This document shows, piece by piece, positions 34,925 to 47,760 of a stretch of 64,000 nucleotides of DNA (position 1 is the first letter of the stretch; the number at the start of each line of letters is the position of its first letter). This stretch comes from Lentinus brumalis. Taxonomy: Eukaryota; Basidiomycota; Agaricomycetes; Polyporales; Polyporaceae. Both the position numbers and the translations under genes were made by a program. The notes beneath the pieces were generated by a model that searched no databases, was not told the origin of the DNA, and saw only the letters and a program-made list of their open reading frames with translations. The stretch is taken from NCBI GenBank assembly GCA_001792895.1, contig MARA01000029.1, positions 372,001 through 436,000 of the forward strand, in the 5' to 3' direction.

Positions 34925-36600
34925 CGCGGGTGATTCGTGATTCGCCCAGACGTACAAAGGCGATAATCGCTATGTCGATGGAGATTTGGGGTCTAGACGG
35001 GACGTCGACCGTGGCCGTGATTGTGCGCAAGCGACAGACACTGCCAGCTGTGAGGAGACGCGATTGGACGAGAGGAGAGTGGGCAAGCAGGTTGGGAGGT
35101 ATGTGATGGATGCACCGTGCATCCTCCCGGGTGTGCGCACTTGACCTCGGAACGAATTAGCCAGTCGCTTCGCCAGCGGTCCAGCGGACGAGGATCTGCA
35201 AATTTGCCGAGCGCATTCCGTTGGAGCTCGTCGCCGAGAGCAATGGCCGAACATTGACGTCAGCCCCAATCCAGATACGCCCGCCACCGGCCGCGTCCGG
35301 TCCGACGCGCCTTTCCCGAAGAAGCAACCCGTCGACGCGCAACACGCCCCAAGTGCGTTTCCCCTCGACTCCCTCAGATCCGCGTCCCTCTCCACCCGCA
35401 CTGTCAAGACGCGTCGAACGCGTGCGAAGACGCGTACATCGATTCCTCGCGACCGCCTCGGCCCCGATGTCCACGCTATGCGCCCCCAGAATACGGCCCG
35501 CCTTGGTGTAGCAAGTCGAGAGCCTCAAGCTCTTTCCTCACCGACGCGCCAAGCCCGGGCGGCGCGTGTCGGGTGCGCTGCTCGCACGTTCGCGTCTACT
35601 GACTCCTTGCTTTCAGCCGTGAACGTCCGTGGCGTGTACATGCGGCGCCGGCTACGGCTGGTGAGTTCGCGCCACCTATACCCTGACCCCTCTGACCGCG
35701 TCTCTCTGCAGACCCACGGCGCGCCAGACACAGCCCGGCCGGGCTCTCGCAAACGAGACACGCACACGGCCCAGAAGACTCGCGCCGCGTCCAGTCGCGT
35801 CGGGCGCAGGCGGGCGATCCCGGGACCGAGCTTGCGAGGTCCGGGAGGACGGTGCTGGCCACGACCGTCCGCCGCCTCACGAGACTATACTACGATGTAA
35901 GTACGCTAGCTACCGCCCACTTCAATATATCTATGCGACGCGCATCCGTGTCAGGCGTGCGAGAGCCGGAAACGTGCCCGACGGGCTAGATAGACTTGTG
36001 AGGTCAAGCCGACGCGTAGTAGTATCACACTGTATCTCACACTGAGAGGACCTGCTTACTTGTGTAGTTATCTGTTTTCGCTCGTAATCCAGGCTCTGAG
36101 CGTGAACGTTTGTGAGTCAGTGCGAGATCAGAACGAGTGCTTGAAGTCGTGCTTACCATGCCAGTGCGTCCAGATTGCGCTATGCCTCCGACCCAGTGCT
36201 CCTGGACGAGTTCATAGCATGTAAGTATGTGTCAGATCTCCCGCCTCGTACCCGCTTACCTGCCGCAAGTCTGCGAGGTCGCGGGCTGCATTTCGAGTCA
36301 ATCGTCTGCTGAGCTGATTGTGTCTAGTCAGCTCGGGTGCCACGCAAACTCGCAGACTCGAAGATACTCGCCTGTCTCTTGTGCGACGCAGCTCGAATCG
36401 ACGTGCGCCGCCAGACCGGAGTCTGCATGTTGTGCTTCTTCGCATCTGTAGTGTCGAGCCGGTGCGAACCTTCGCCTGAATCGCCTCCTTCTCGGCCTGT
36501 CAGCAGAAACGTGGACGACAAGTTGCCTCGTGCGCCCGAGGTTGCTCGCATGCTGGCGGTATTCGATACGCGAGGGCGGCCGCATGCCATCTGTCTCATA
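34925..36600. other. Upstream part of tandem unit 1
   Basis: Non-coding or unresolved. It contains three ACGCGT boxes at about 35408-35435, splice-like sites (for example GTGAGT at 35660 and CTGCAG before 35711) and a plus-strand 110-codon frame 36337-36669 with two CxxC pairs (CLLC and CMLC). Compared with unit 2 it has many 1- to 20-nt indels. Confidence 0.4.
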
Positions 36601-37680
36601 TCGGTGACCTCCCCGGGTCGCCGTTACTGTGGAGCGAGAAGATGTGTGAGTGCGCGTGTCTCCGGGTGAGTAGAGAGAAGGGAGTACTCACCGTCCGTCG
36701 AAGTGGTCCAGAGCGACGAAGCCGAGAGCGCGTCGGACTCGGACTCTAGTTCGAGACGCATGGCGACTTGACCAATCGGCCGTCTGCCCGTGCGTGCGAG
36801 AGGAGCTCGTCGAGCTCGCTCGCCTTGACGTTCGGTCTGTGAAGCTGTTAGGAGTGTCAGACCAACGAGGCTGAGATGGAGGTGCGCAGTGCTCGTACCT
36901 TCTGAGCGAGTCCTGGAGACTTCGAGCTCGACGGGAGCGTGTGACTTCAAGTCGATGAGATATTGCGTCCGCAGACTGTGCACGAGCTCGCCGATGTGAG
37001 ACCTGATGGACGAAGGTCAGCGTCATTCGATAAGGGAAGGCTGGGCGCACGTACCCTCAAGCTGCATGTCGTAGTTGTTGTGCGAGCGTGACCTGGGAGA
37101 CGGGGGCGAGACGAGACCTGACTACACATGAAGAGGAGTGAGCACCAGACCAGAGCGGCTGAGAAAGACGTATGAAGTGCTCGTACCTTCTGAGCGAGTC
37201 CTTGAGAGGCTTCGTGGCGAGGCAGGCGCATGCCGCGATCAAGTCGATGAGATATTGCGTCCGCAGACTGCGCAAGAGCTCGCCGATGTGAGGTCGGATG
37301 GCGCACTGACAAACGGACAGTCAGCAGGGAGATGCGTAGCACTGGGCGCGACACGCACCTAAGAGACAGACTTGCCATGGAGAAGACTCTGTCGTGTAGT
37401 CTGTGTCAGTACTCATTCTCAGAGAGGAGCGACGGATGAATCGAATACATACCTCTCCTGCGAAGCTTCATGCGTGCCGAGCCTTCGAATCCGAGGTGGC
37501 CACATGTTCCGGTACGGCGGCGAGAGAAGCTTTGGAAGAGTCAGCATGAGTGTCGCGAACGCATAGAGACGACATGACGTACCTGCGCGAATATGGGAGA
37601 TCGCGCTCGAGCTGACGGCCGTCGTCGAGCAGGGAAGGGATGGACAAGCACACTGCAAACCGAAACGTAAGTCGGCCTAA
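36600..37680 (-). other. Splice-rich minus-strand unit A, coding status unresolved
   Basis: Read on the minus strand, this stretch has a run of well-formed intron signals (GTACGT, GTATGT, GTGCGT or GTACGA donors; TTTGTCAG, CATCAG, GTGTAG and TTCACAG acceptors), spaced to give exons of about 30-170 nt. Two of the exons (near 37205-37330 and 36900-36990) are related: both contain CACATCGGCGAGCTC, the AGTCTGCGGACGCAATATC word and end CTCGCTCAGAAG. The two related exons stay open in different frames when joined, so I cannot derive a protein. It may be a non-coding RNA or a decayed gene. An identical copy lies at 46284-47364. Confidence 0.35.
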
Positions 37681-37990
37681 GCAGATGTATGTACGAGCAA
37701 CCAGTGGGACACGCCGTCGAAGAGGGAAGGAGCAGACATCAGAGCGTGAAGTGATATGACATGGCAGCGCGAAGGGTAGAAGTGGAAGAGAACAAGCTGG
37801 GAGAGGCAGACCGAAGGGACAAGGATACGTATACAAAAGACAGAAGACGAGTAAGTAGCGTAATATCAAGTAACAGTAAGGTATAGACAGTGGTTTACTG
37901 CAAGTATGCGAAGGGAAGGGACGGAAGGGGGGACGGACGTATGGGGACGGAGGGAGGGGACGCGCGAGACATGGTCAACAGGACGGGGTA

Positions 37991-38076
37991 CTTATACCCC
38001 CCAGCAGCACCGAGTCACGAGCGGACGAACCTTGTTTCTGTTGACTGCGCTAGTTCTCACGAGCTCGGGGTATAAA
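37991..38076. promoter_or_regulatory. Divergent TATA boxes (possible bidirectional promoter)
   Basis: TATAAG on the minus strand at 37991-37996 and TATAAA on the plus strand at 38071-38076 point outward, about 75 bp apart. They lie between splice-rich unit A (minus) and the region leading to unit B (plus). The same pair is repeated at 47675-47760 in tandem unit 2. Confidence 0.4.
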
Positions 38077-39960
38077 GCAGAGACCAGCGTGGCGAGGGCG
38101 ACGGGGTTCCCAGATAGACAGACGGACCAGACAGACGAGGGCATTCCATTAGAGCGAGAAGACCGCGTAAACGAGAACGCCGCGTAGTAACGTAACGTAG
38201 ACGCCAGACCCTTGATGTGTCAATTACGGCTGTAGTTTTTGTCGTACCGGCGGCGGACGGAGGCAGGAGGACGGGGTGCTCGAATACGTGCATTTCCGGG
38301 TATTTGCTGCAATATTGGCCCCTTTCTCGGAGCCTGCATGTAGCCAGTGCACCGTCAGGCGTCTAAGGTTAGCTGATAGGGGCTGTAAGTGGCGGGTTAC
38401 TGGGTAGTACGAGCGCAGAGATCGAGGTGATACCGCGATCGAGTTCCCGAAGACCTAGCTCTCTGTGAATACTTCGAGTTTGTCAATAAATCCTATCAGT
38501 TACCTCTTTCATCAGATGTGCTCTGCATCTATGGCAAAATCACTTACCTTCTGAGCTCTATTGACGCGTGATAGGAGGCGGTCGGCGGACTGAAGAGCGG
38601 GCGGTAGCGATGTCGGAGGAGGTGCGTGTCCAAGAGCGCTTAGACTACCATTTTCGGCGAAATCAAGCGCGTCCGGCCACCCGGGTTCCGTCCTGCTGTC
38701 TCCGCTCGCCGCCACGACTTCTCCTGCATAAGACTCGCTCAGGAGCTCACCCGTATGTCAGAGGCTGCTTGACTGGGGTCTATGCTATTGGGCTTGCTTG
38801 AGAGAAGTCTTGATACTGACTGTCAGAATGAACAAGCTTGAACTAGGACCTCTACTTCAAGCAGACTTCAAACAATGTTCTCTCGCTTTGTCCTGCTCTA
38901 GTAGATGGGTAAGCATCGTCTTGGTCTCTCTTGCAACTTAGTTCGAGGAGATACCGCTGCGTAAATGACTCGAGTCCGCGTTGGCGGCGGTAGCAGCAGA
39001 TTCCCCGCCTCCCTCGCGCCGATTTCCCTATTCGTCTGGAAGCTTCCTCCGCTGCTAAATATACATCTCTGCTGCGGCTTCTTTTGGTATTTCCGCCGGT
39101 GCCTCGAGACAGACCGCTCTCATCCCAGTAGTCATCCTGGAAATCCCTCTGACATTTATCTGAGCACATCCTGTGCCCTTCAGTAAAAGCATAGAACTGT
39201 TGAAGTCTCTCCAGCAAGGTGCGCGGCAGCTGAAGTGACTCTGAGTAATCTACGACATGAGGCTCAGGGTTAGGGACTTCTCATGGACGGTTCTCTCGGT
39301 GATGGCTCCTCGTGTTCACTGTTGCCAGGGTCCACTCTTCCCCGCTTCGAAATTGACATTGCATGCAGCTCCCTCTGTCCCCTCAGCGAGTCAGACATGC
39401 AGACTCTCGCCATTTACGCCAGATGATAGAGCAGTATGCTGACAGATACTGCACGGCTTGCAGCATTAGCTTCGGAGTGAGGTAGGACGGCATAACTCAA
39501 GGCCGTATTTGCTGGAGCATTTCAAATCATTGATCATTCGAAGCTCACGCAATTTTCCAGGCTGTACCTGGCCCGCTAAGTCCGCACGCTTCCTGAACAT
39601 GATAGGGACATTACGTAGTAATGGTCAGAGCCGCAGTCCCTGAGCAAGTCCCCTGCTCATCTACGGCCTGGAATGCATCATATGAGAGACAGCAACTGAG
39701 CTGAGTACAGCGATGATATGTATTCAGATAGTACTACTGCTCGACAGGAGGCAGAGAGGATGCACTAACGAAGACCCCGAGTGGAACATGGTCCAGAAGT
39801 CTGGACCCGAAGTACACGACGTTCCCAGCGCATGGCGCCCCGCTCAGACTTCCTGCGGCCGGCCGAAACGCGGCGTATCCAGGCACTGCCTGTCCTCGCG
39901 GAGTCATCCGCTCGCCCGAGTAACCAAGCACTCCCAGGTCCCTTCCCTCCTCCCATGGCA
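38077..39960. other. Unresolved part of tandem unit 1
   Basis: No frame with support. Short open frames on both strands (for example 38852-39217 minus) have no motif. Identical sequence occurs at 47761-49644. Confidence 0.4.
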
Positions 39961-42570
39961 AACCCAGCCACGCCTTGACCTCGAAACCGCGTCCCCGCCA
40001 TGATTATGTCCCTCTCGTCCGTCAGTACCTCTCGAGCACACCATCCCACCGGATACATGCAACAGCAACGCGACTACGTGACTACCGCGTCGTCCTGGAA
40101 TGTTCAGGTAAGTATTCGCGATAATATCGACGCGCGTTCTCACAAATGGTCGCCCTGACGCGTCTGGAACAGCTTCGGAGGCCGTGCAGATATGTCCACC
40201 TGCGCATGTGCGGCCAGAAACGCGTAGACAGACGGCGAGCAGCCCAGGTATACCGTCAGAGGTCTCCGAGATCTGTTTCTGGGCACTCACGCTATTTTCC
40301 ACAGCAAATAATCTGACCAGACGTCGGTACAAGCCCAGAGTGAGCGAGGAGGCAGCTGTCGAACAGGTACGTCGTGTCTTAGGGCAGCGAGCAATGTATA
40401 GAAGGCTCAGTGTGTCGATCAGCATCCAAGAATTCGCGAGCAGCCAACGATACCTTGTACAAGAGCACGACGCGACGACGCGGCCTAGCGGCCCACAGCA
40501 AGTCATGCACGGTACGTACGACTTTTCTATTTGCTTGGAACGTCTAGCGGCGCACGAGAACGAGAGCTCCGCCTCTTCTGAGCGTGTACGTCTGCATTTG
40601 CCGGCATAGGCTGACGCTTACCTTCTAGACGCAAACCCCAAGTGCAGCCTGCATCGCAGAGAGGAGGTTAACAAGAGCGAGCGCATGAAGAGTCGGCGAT
40701 TCGCAGTAAGTAGGTCTTCGCACCACGTGGAACGTTCGCAGCCTGACTGACCTTTCCGGCAGGGTGAACAGATATCACAACACACCGTCGCGCTCGCGAA
40801 CCCTCCGACATGAATCGCCGCGCCGCCTGCAGATGGTGAGCACTCGCAGGACACAAACGACATGGTACGTACGCTTCTTCTGGCGTGAGAAGCATCTCTG
40901 ACCTCGAATAGCTCCCGAGGCTTCGCTTCTGAAGACTAACAGCAGCCGCAACCGGTGTCGCGGACAACGGTCTCCTTAAAAGCAAGAACGTACCTTGCTT
41001 GTACGCCTTGAGGCTGGCTCGTTTGTGGCTAGCGCGGATAGTCGGAGGGTTTGAAGCCGACGAGGAGAGCGGCGTGATGGTGGAACGAGAGAGAGAAGCG
41101 AGCTCGCTGGGCGGATGCGAGGATCCAGATCTCGATCCGTGTCTTCGGGGCGCCCAGTTCCCAAGTGTGCGGAACGCGTCTCGCCAGCTCTTGCTTCCCC
41201 TCCGCGACGGCATGTGAGTACACCGTCCTCTCTATCTCAATCGAAGAGCTGACTGTGAGTGCTGGCAGCTACCCAAACCAGAATCAGCCCACCAACCTCT
41301 TGATCGCCGGCGCGGTCACGGTGAGCGCGCCGCGGCACCTGCAGGTGAGCACTTCAACTTGAAAACTATCCCTGCATCTATGATTCAAGGCTGATCGTCT
41401 GCTCACAGGTCTATTGCTCGTCTGAACACGCCCACGCTGCCTACCTTGCCACGCCCTCGATCGTCAGCGGCGTTCTTGGGCTCTCTGCGTGCCGACTCAC
41501 TATGGCAAGTACTTCCGCACTGTTTGCGCGTTTCTGGCTGCGCTGACCACGGTTGCAGTGTTCCAGGCATACTCAAGCCTCGGTACGTTGACTGCAAGTG
41601 ACGGGTTCGATGGGACTACGCAGGGATTGAGTGCAGAAGCGCAGCGGCTCGGAGGACTGCCCCGGTGAGTACAACGAAGCTTGATCGGTACTTCGAACTG
41701 ACTCATCATACCTGCTGCTTTGGTGGCAGCTTCAGCGTACGCACTCGCCCGATCTGCGCACTTGTCGGCCGTTCCAGAAGGGGACGAATTGGTATTTATT
41801 TGGCTTTGCTGTACATACATGTCTGAGGCTGATCATGACTTTCCAGCTCGTTTGCGTAGGCCTTCTCGGCGTTGCACTCAAGCGCGAACGTCCCGGAGCT
41901 TCTGGCCGCCCGGAAGGGAGTGCTGTGCACGTCGAACGCCGCGGTACGTCCTGGCACAAGGGTTGTTGTATCTCTGCCGTTCTGACGCTGACTGTCGATG
42001 TGGCAGATTTGCAGAAGCGTGGCGGACAGGCGTATTTCGCTGTCTGCAGAGAGCCCAGGTACGTATGTGTTTGCGCAGTGCTCCGGGACTACTCACGACG
42101 CTTCACGGTAGATTCCGCCGCCTTCTCGTCTCCGCTCGGCCGGGCTGGACGTTCTGCTGGCAGAGGCGAGCTGCGCGGTGGGACGGACGGTTCCTGGCAG
42201 CGAGAGGCGGACGCTAGCGATCCCGGCAGCTGCGAACGCGGGCGGCGCATTGCCTGGCGGAATGTGCGGCTGCGCTCGTCTCTGTGCCGTCCACTCGACG
42301 TCTTGCGGCGGATCTGAGCAGCGTGGGTCGAGTTCCCGGCTTCGCTGAACCTGAACGCGCAAGGCGCGACGCCGCAGCTGCTCCAATCGACGCCCTCGAG
42401 CCCCGGACGATCTCGAGTTTGCAGAGGACAGTTCGGTGAGTGTTCGCGCTGCAGTGCTTCGATTTCCGGGGAACTGACTGTCCTGTTCGCTGTAGCACGG
42501 CCGCTGGGAGTGCAGAGTGCACGGGAGGAGTTCTGGAAGGGGAAGGGCGAGCCGTAGATTGAGAGACCGT
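39961..42570 (+). other. Splice-rich plus-strand unit B, coding status unresolved
   Basis: The plus strand holds consecutive intron-like segments with good consensus: 40108-40172 (GTAAGT...CTGACG...AACAG), 40248-40304 (GTATAC...CCACAG) and 40367-40422 (GTACGT...GATCAG), followed by more at about 40510-40652, 40700-40790 and 41219-41900. Exons are about 60-130 nt. The first exons stay open (from ATG at 40000 through two junctions), but the next exon brings an in-frame TGA, and I found no joining that gives a long protein. Candidates are a spliced long non-coding RNA, a pseudogene or a highly divergent gene. An identical copy lies at 49645-52254. Confidence 0.35.
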
Positions 42571-42813
42571 AGTGCACATGTACTAGCCACAGTCCCTGAA
42601 TAGCACCGCTTCCCGCCCACCTCATGCGAGATCCGAGATACAAGATGTCTTCCCAGGCGAATAGCGAGAAGAGGCAGCAGCGACCGGCGGCGGAAAACAG
42701 ACATACGGGGTCGGAACAGCACAGAAAAACGTTCTCCTGGGAGGTGTCTACGCAGCCTATGTGCCCTCCCCAGCGCAGCAGCACACCCTCCAGGAGAACA
42801 CCCTCTGTCGAGA

Positions 42814-44532
42814 CTACTCCCCCTGGACTGCATAACTCACCGTTTGTTTCTCTGGCAGTCTGCGCGGTGTGCACGGCCCGCCGGTCCTGCGGCACGAGAT
42901 ATATTCACGGTCGCAGCTACGTAGTACGTACACGCACGCGGACGCGGTCCCGGTCCCGGCCTCCGTCGCCGCCGTGCTGGGCGTGGCCGCACTGCTCCAA
43001 CGCTTGAGGTCGAGCTTTGGCAGGCTGGTCACGGACCCGGTCCAGCCGCGGCGTACCCTCATGGGCTGCGCAGGGGTCGCAGCGGGTGTAACGGGAACGG
43101 ACGCAGGAGACTGCGGGGAAATCGTCTCCTCGCTCGGTGACGGCGGCTGCGTCACGAATGGCGACGTAGGACGCGAGGAGAAGTACGAGCTCTGCGGACG
43201 GGAGAGCGACTTCTCTCTTGCCTTCGCTTTCGGCATGTTGCTCTCCAGAGAATACCTGAGCAATGGGGTTCAGAGTGCCGAACACCCGCACACGCTAATG
43301 TAGTACATACCTCGAGAGATGATACCCCGGCCGCTTCAGGTCTGGGGCGACCGTCACAGCCGGCGGAGCACCAACACCTGCAATGCTGCCTGTACCAGCG
43401 ATGAGGGGCCCGAACACCCCGGCGCCGCTCTTTGACTTTGGAGGGCGACTGTCTCCGAACATGGGCGCACGCGTCCATGGGTGGTTGGGCGGACGAAGCG
43501 ATGTCGAAGACGTGTCAGTCGCTCCCGGATGGTAGACGTTGCCCGGCTTGGCGTGATGCGGAACGGGTGGGGGAGGCATCATGGCCGCCGACGACGAGGC
43601 CGACAGCGAGCCGCTGTAAGGCGAGGTCGGGCGAGACTCGTCGAAGGACGAGCGCGCAGGGGTCGTCGCGCCGGACTGCATGGCGGACGTGGGCTCGTAG
43701 ATGGACAGGAGCGTGCCCAGGACGCCGGTCGGCCGCCGGTCCTTGTTCTCCGTGCGGACTTCCGCGCTCTTCTCGACATCGCCGCCGGAGGAGAACTCCC
43801 TGAAGAAGCTGCTGAACACGTTCTTGCCTTTCTTCGCGGACTGCGAGTCGCCCGCCTGTGGCTCGGCCTTGGATTGCGAGGGCGCGCGGCGGTGCTTGGT
43901 GTTCAGCCTGAGGAAGTTGTACTTGTGGGCGCGCATCACCTTCTCGGCCTGTTCCTGCGCGTACTTCTCGACGTCGCGTCCCGGAAGGCCGGCCGTCTCG
44001 TGCCTGTCGATAAAGACCTCCCGGGAACCTCGTGCATGGGGGAGATCTCGGGGGAAGGGGGGAGAGACTGCACAGGGGAGACAGCGGTCGGGGCTGTTAT
44101 AACAAGGGGAATGCTTGGGTCTTGGTCCAGGGACGAAGAGCGATGTCGCTCAAGAGCGTGTGTGAGCGTTTGGAAGGCTTCGGGCTAGCGGAGTGGTGTG
44201 AACGGGGTGAGCAATCGTGTCGAAGACGGGACAAAGAGGCCACGCACGTCCAGACCATGCTCATCCAACGCTCGCGGTGACGGCGAGATAGCTTCACTCG
44301 GCTCGTCGAATTGCCACTGCACCCTCCGCGGCGTCTTCTGACCAGAGCGACGGGTGCCTCCCGGAGGACGAGTGTCGGCGGGCGCGGGCTCCGAGTTCGT
44401 GCTGTTCATGCTCGATGAGGGCTCCATCGGTTTGTCATGTGCTGTTGGGGGCGAGGGACTTGAGGAAGGAGGGGTCGGGGTCGCCGCAGCCAGGATGCTC
44501 GCTATCGAGGGGACATGGGAAGGAGGTGGCAT
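42814..44532 (-). pseudogene. Truncated transporter copy in tandem unit 2
   Basis: It contains exon 1 (44532-44248), exon 2 and the 5' part of exon 3 of the Prm10/ThrE-like gene. At 42973 the homology stops and the frame runs into unrelated sequence, ending at 42814 after about 45 foreign residues. All membrane-domain exons are missing. Exon 2 has five Gs at the run that has four in unit 1, but it lacks one A near 44020 and is frameshifted there. At most it could make a fragment of the disordered N-terminus. Confidence 0.88.
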
Positions 44533-46283
44533 CAGCGACAGTCGGAGAGCCTGCTGCCTGAGCAGGCACTGGCAGCGGGTGGGGAGACACTGGCAGAGCG
44601 GTGCGTGGACTCACCGTCGAAGAGATATACTCGCGGGTGATTCGTGATTCGCCCAGACGTACAAAGGCGATAATCGCTATGTCGATGGAGATTTGGGGTC
44701 TAGACGGGACGTCGACCGTGGCCGTGATTGTGCGCAAGCGGCAGACACTGCCAGCTGTGAGGAGACGCGATTGGACGAGAGGAGAGGGCAAGCAGGTTGG
44801 GAGGTATGTGATGGATGCACCGTGCATCCTCCCGGGTGTGCGCACTTGACCTCGGAACGAATTAGCCAGTCGCTTCGCCAGCGGTCCAGCGGACGAGGAA
44901 GTGCAAATTTGCCGAGCACATTCCGTTGGAGCTCGTCGCCGAGAGCAATGGCCGAACATTGACGTCAGCCCCAATCCAGATACGCCCGCCACCGGCCGCG
45001 TCCGGTCCGACGCGCTCTTTCCCGAAGAAGCAACACGCCCCAAGTGCGTTTCCCCTCGACTCCCTCAGATCCGCGTCCGCACCTGTCAAGACGCGTCGAA
45101 CGCGTCCGAAGACGCGTACATCGATTCCTCGCGACCGCCTCGGCCCTCGATGTCCACGCTATGCGCCCCCAGAATACGGCCCGCCTTGGTGTAGCAAGTC
45201 GAGAGCCTCAAGCTCTTTCCTCACCGACGCGCCAAGCCCGGGCGGCGCGTGTCGGGTGCGCTGCTCGCACGTTCGCGTCTACTGACTCCTTGCTTTTCAG
45301 CCGTGAACGTCCGTGGCGTGTACATGCGGCGCCGGCTACGGCTGGTGAGTTCGCGCCACCTATACCCTGACCCCTCTGACCGCGTCTCTCTGCAGACCCA
45401 CGGCCAGGACGTGCGACGTGCCAGACACAGCCCGGCCGGGCTCTCGCAAACGAGACACGCACACGGCCCAGAAGACTCGCGCCGCGTCCAGTCGCGTCGG
45501 GCGCAGGCAGGGCGATCCCGGGACCGTGCTCGTGCTGGCCACGACCGTCCGCCGCCTCACGAGACTATACTACGATGTAAGTACGCTAGCTACCGCCCAC
45601 TTCAATATATCTATGCGACGCGCATCCGTGTCAGGCGTGCGAGAGCCGGAAACGTGCCCGACGGGCTAGATAGACTTGTGAGGTCAAGCCGACGCGTAGT
45701 CAGTATCACACTGTATCTCACACTGAGAGGACCTGCTCACTTGTGTAGTTATCTGTTTTCGCTCGTAATCCAGTGCTCTGAGCGTGAACGTTTGTGAGTC
45801 AGTGCGAGATCAGAACGAGTGCTTGAAGTCGTGCTTACCATGCCAGTGCGTCCAGATTGCGCTATGCCTCCGACCCGAGTGCTCCTGGACGAGTTCATAG
45901 CATGTAAGTATGTGTCAGATCTCCCGCCTCGTACCCGCTTACCTGCCGCAAGTCTGCGACGGTCGCGGGCTGCATTTCGAGTCAATCGTCTGCTGAGCTG
46001 ATTGTGTCTAGTCAGCTCGGGTGCCACGCAAACTCGCAGACTCGAAGATACTCGCCTGTCTCTTGTGCGACGCAGCTCGAATCGACGTGCGCCGCCAGAC
46101 CGGAGTCTGCATGTTGTGCTTCTTCGCATCTGTAGTGTCGAGCCGGTGCGAACCTTCGCCTGAATCGCCTCCTTCTCGGCCTGTCAGCAGAAACGTGGAC
46201 GACAAGTTGCCTCGTGCGCCCGAGGTTGCTCGCATGCTGGCGGTATTCGATACGCGAGGGCGGCCGCATGCCATCTGTCTCAT

Positions 46284-47364
46284 ATCGGTGACCTCCCCGG
46301 GTCGCCGTTACTGTGGAGCGAGAAGATGTGTGAGTGCGCGTGTCTCCGGGTGAGTAGAGAGAAGGGAGTACTCACCGTCCGTCGAAGTGGTCCAGAGCGA
46401 CGAAGCCGAGAGCGCGTCGGACTCGGACTCTAGTTCGAGACGCATGGCGACTTGACCAATCGGCCGTCTGCCCGTGCGTGCGAGAGGAGCTCGTCGAGCT
46501 CGCTCGCCTTGACGTTCGGTCTGTGAAGCTGTTAGGAGTGTCAGACCAACGAGGCTGAGATGGAGGTGCGCAGTGCTCGTACCTTCTGAGCGAGTCCTGG
46601 AGACTTCGAGCTCGACGGGAGCGTGTGACTTCAAGTCGATGAGATATTGCGTCCGCAGACTGTGCACGAGCTCGCCGATGTGAGACCTGATGGACGAAGG
46701 TCAGCGTCATTCGATAAGGGAAGGCTGGGCGCACGTACCCTCAAGCTGCATGTCGTAGTTGTTGTGCGAGCGTGACCTGGGAGACGGGGGCGAGACGAGA
46801 CCTGACTACACATGAAGAGGAGTGAGCACCAGACCAGAGCGGCTGAGAAAGACGTATGAAGTGCTCGTACCTTCTGAGCGAGTCCTTGAGAGGCTTCGTG
46901 GCGAGGCAGGCGCATGCCGCGATCAAGTCGATGAGATATTGCGTCCGCAGACTGCGCAAGAGCTCGCCGATGTGAGGTCGGATGGCGCACTGACAAACGG
47001 ACAGTCAGCAGGGAGATGCGTAGCACTGGGCGCGACACGCACCTAAGAGACAGACTTGCCATGGAGAAGACTCTGTCGTGTAGTCTGTGTCAGTACTCAT
47101 TCTCAGAGAGGAGCGACGGATGAATCGAATACATACCTCTCCTGCGAAGCTTCATGCGTGCCGAGCCTTCGAATCCGAGGTGGCCACATGTTCCGGTACG
47201 GCGGCGAGAGAAGCTTTGGAAGAGTCAGCATGAGTGTCGCGAACGCATAGAGACGACATGACGTACCTGCGCGAATATGGGAGATCGCGCTCGAGCTGAC
47301 GGCCGTCGTCGAGCAGGGAAGGGATGGACAAGCACACTGCAAACCGAAACGTAAGTCGGCCTAA
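46284..47364 (-). other. Second copy of splice-rich unit A
   Basis: Same sequence as 36600-37680 at a constant offset of 9,684 bp; no difference seen. Not a separate gene call. Confidence 0.35.
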
Positions 47365-47674
47365 GCAGATGTATGTACGAGCAACCAGTGGGACACGCCG
47401 TCGAAGAGGGAAGGAGCAGACATCAGAGCGTGAAGTGATATGACATGGCAGCGCGAAGGGTAGAAGTGGAAGAGAACAAGCTGGGAGAGGCAGACCGAAG
47501 GGACAAGGATACGTATACAAAAGACAGAAGACGAGTAAGTAGCGTAATATCAAGTAACAGTAAGGTATAGACAGTGGTTTACTGCAAGTATGCGAAGGGA
47601 AGGGACGGAAGGGGGGACGGACGTATGGGGACGGAGGGAGGGGACGCGCGAGACATGGTCAACAGGACGGGGTA

Positions 47675-47760
47675 CTTATACCCCCCAGCAGCACCGAGTC
47701 ACGAGCGGACGAACCTTGTTTCTGTTGACTGCGCTAGTTCTCACGAGCTCGGGGTATAAA
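47675..47760. promoter_or_regulatory. Second copy of the divergent TATA pair
   Basis: Identical to 37991-38076, within tandem unit 2. Confidence 0.4.

Larger units (their letters stand above)
32819..42972. repeat. Tandem unit 1 (10,154 bp, with MITE)
   Basis: From 32819, inside exon 3 of the transporter gene, to 42972, the sequence recurs head to tail as unit 2. The offset is 10,154 bp in the first part and 9,684 bp after about 36275; the difference of 470 bp is the 445-bp MITE plus its TA and about 20 bp of small indels. The last 6.7 kb (36275-42972) shows no difference from unit 2 in any frame I compared. The unit contains the 5' half of the transporter gene and about 8.6 kb of upstream DNA. 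Confidence 0.95.

Noticed and set aside
42089..42895. Two overlapping minus-strand frames of 246 and 268 codons (copies at 51773-52579)
   Set aside because: They overlap in two frames and have no motif. The plus strand of the same stretch shows splice-like signals. Conservation between copies only reflects the recent duplication.
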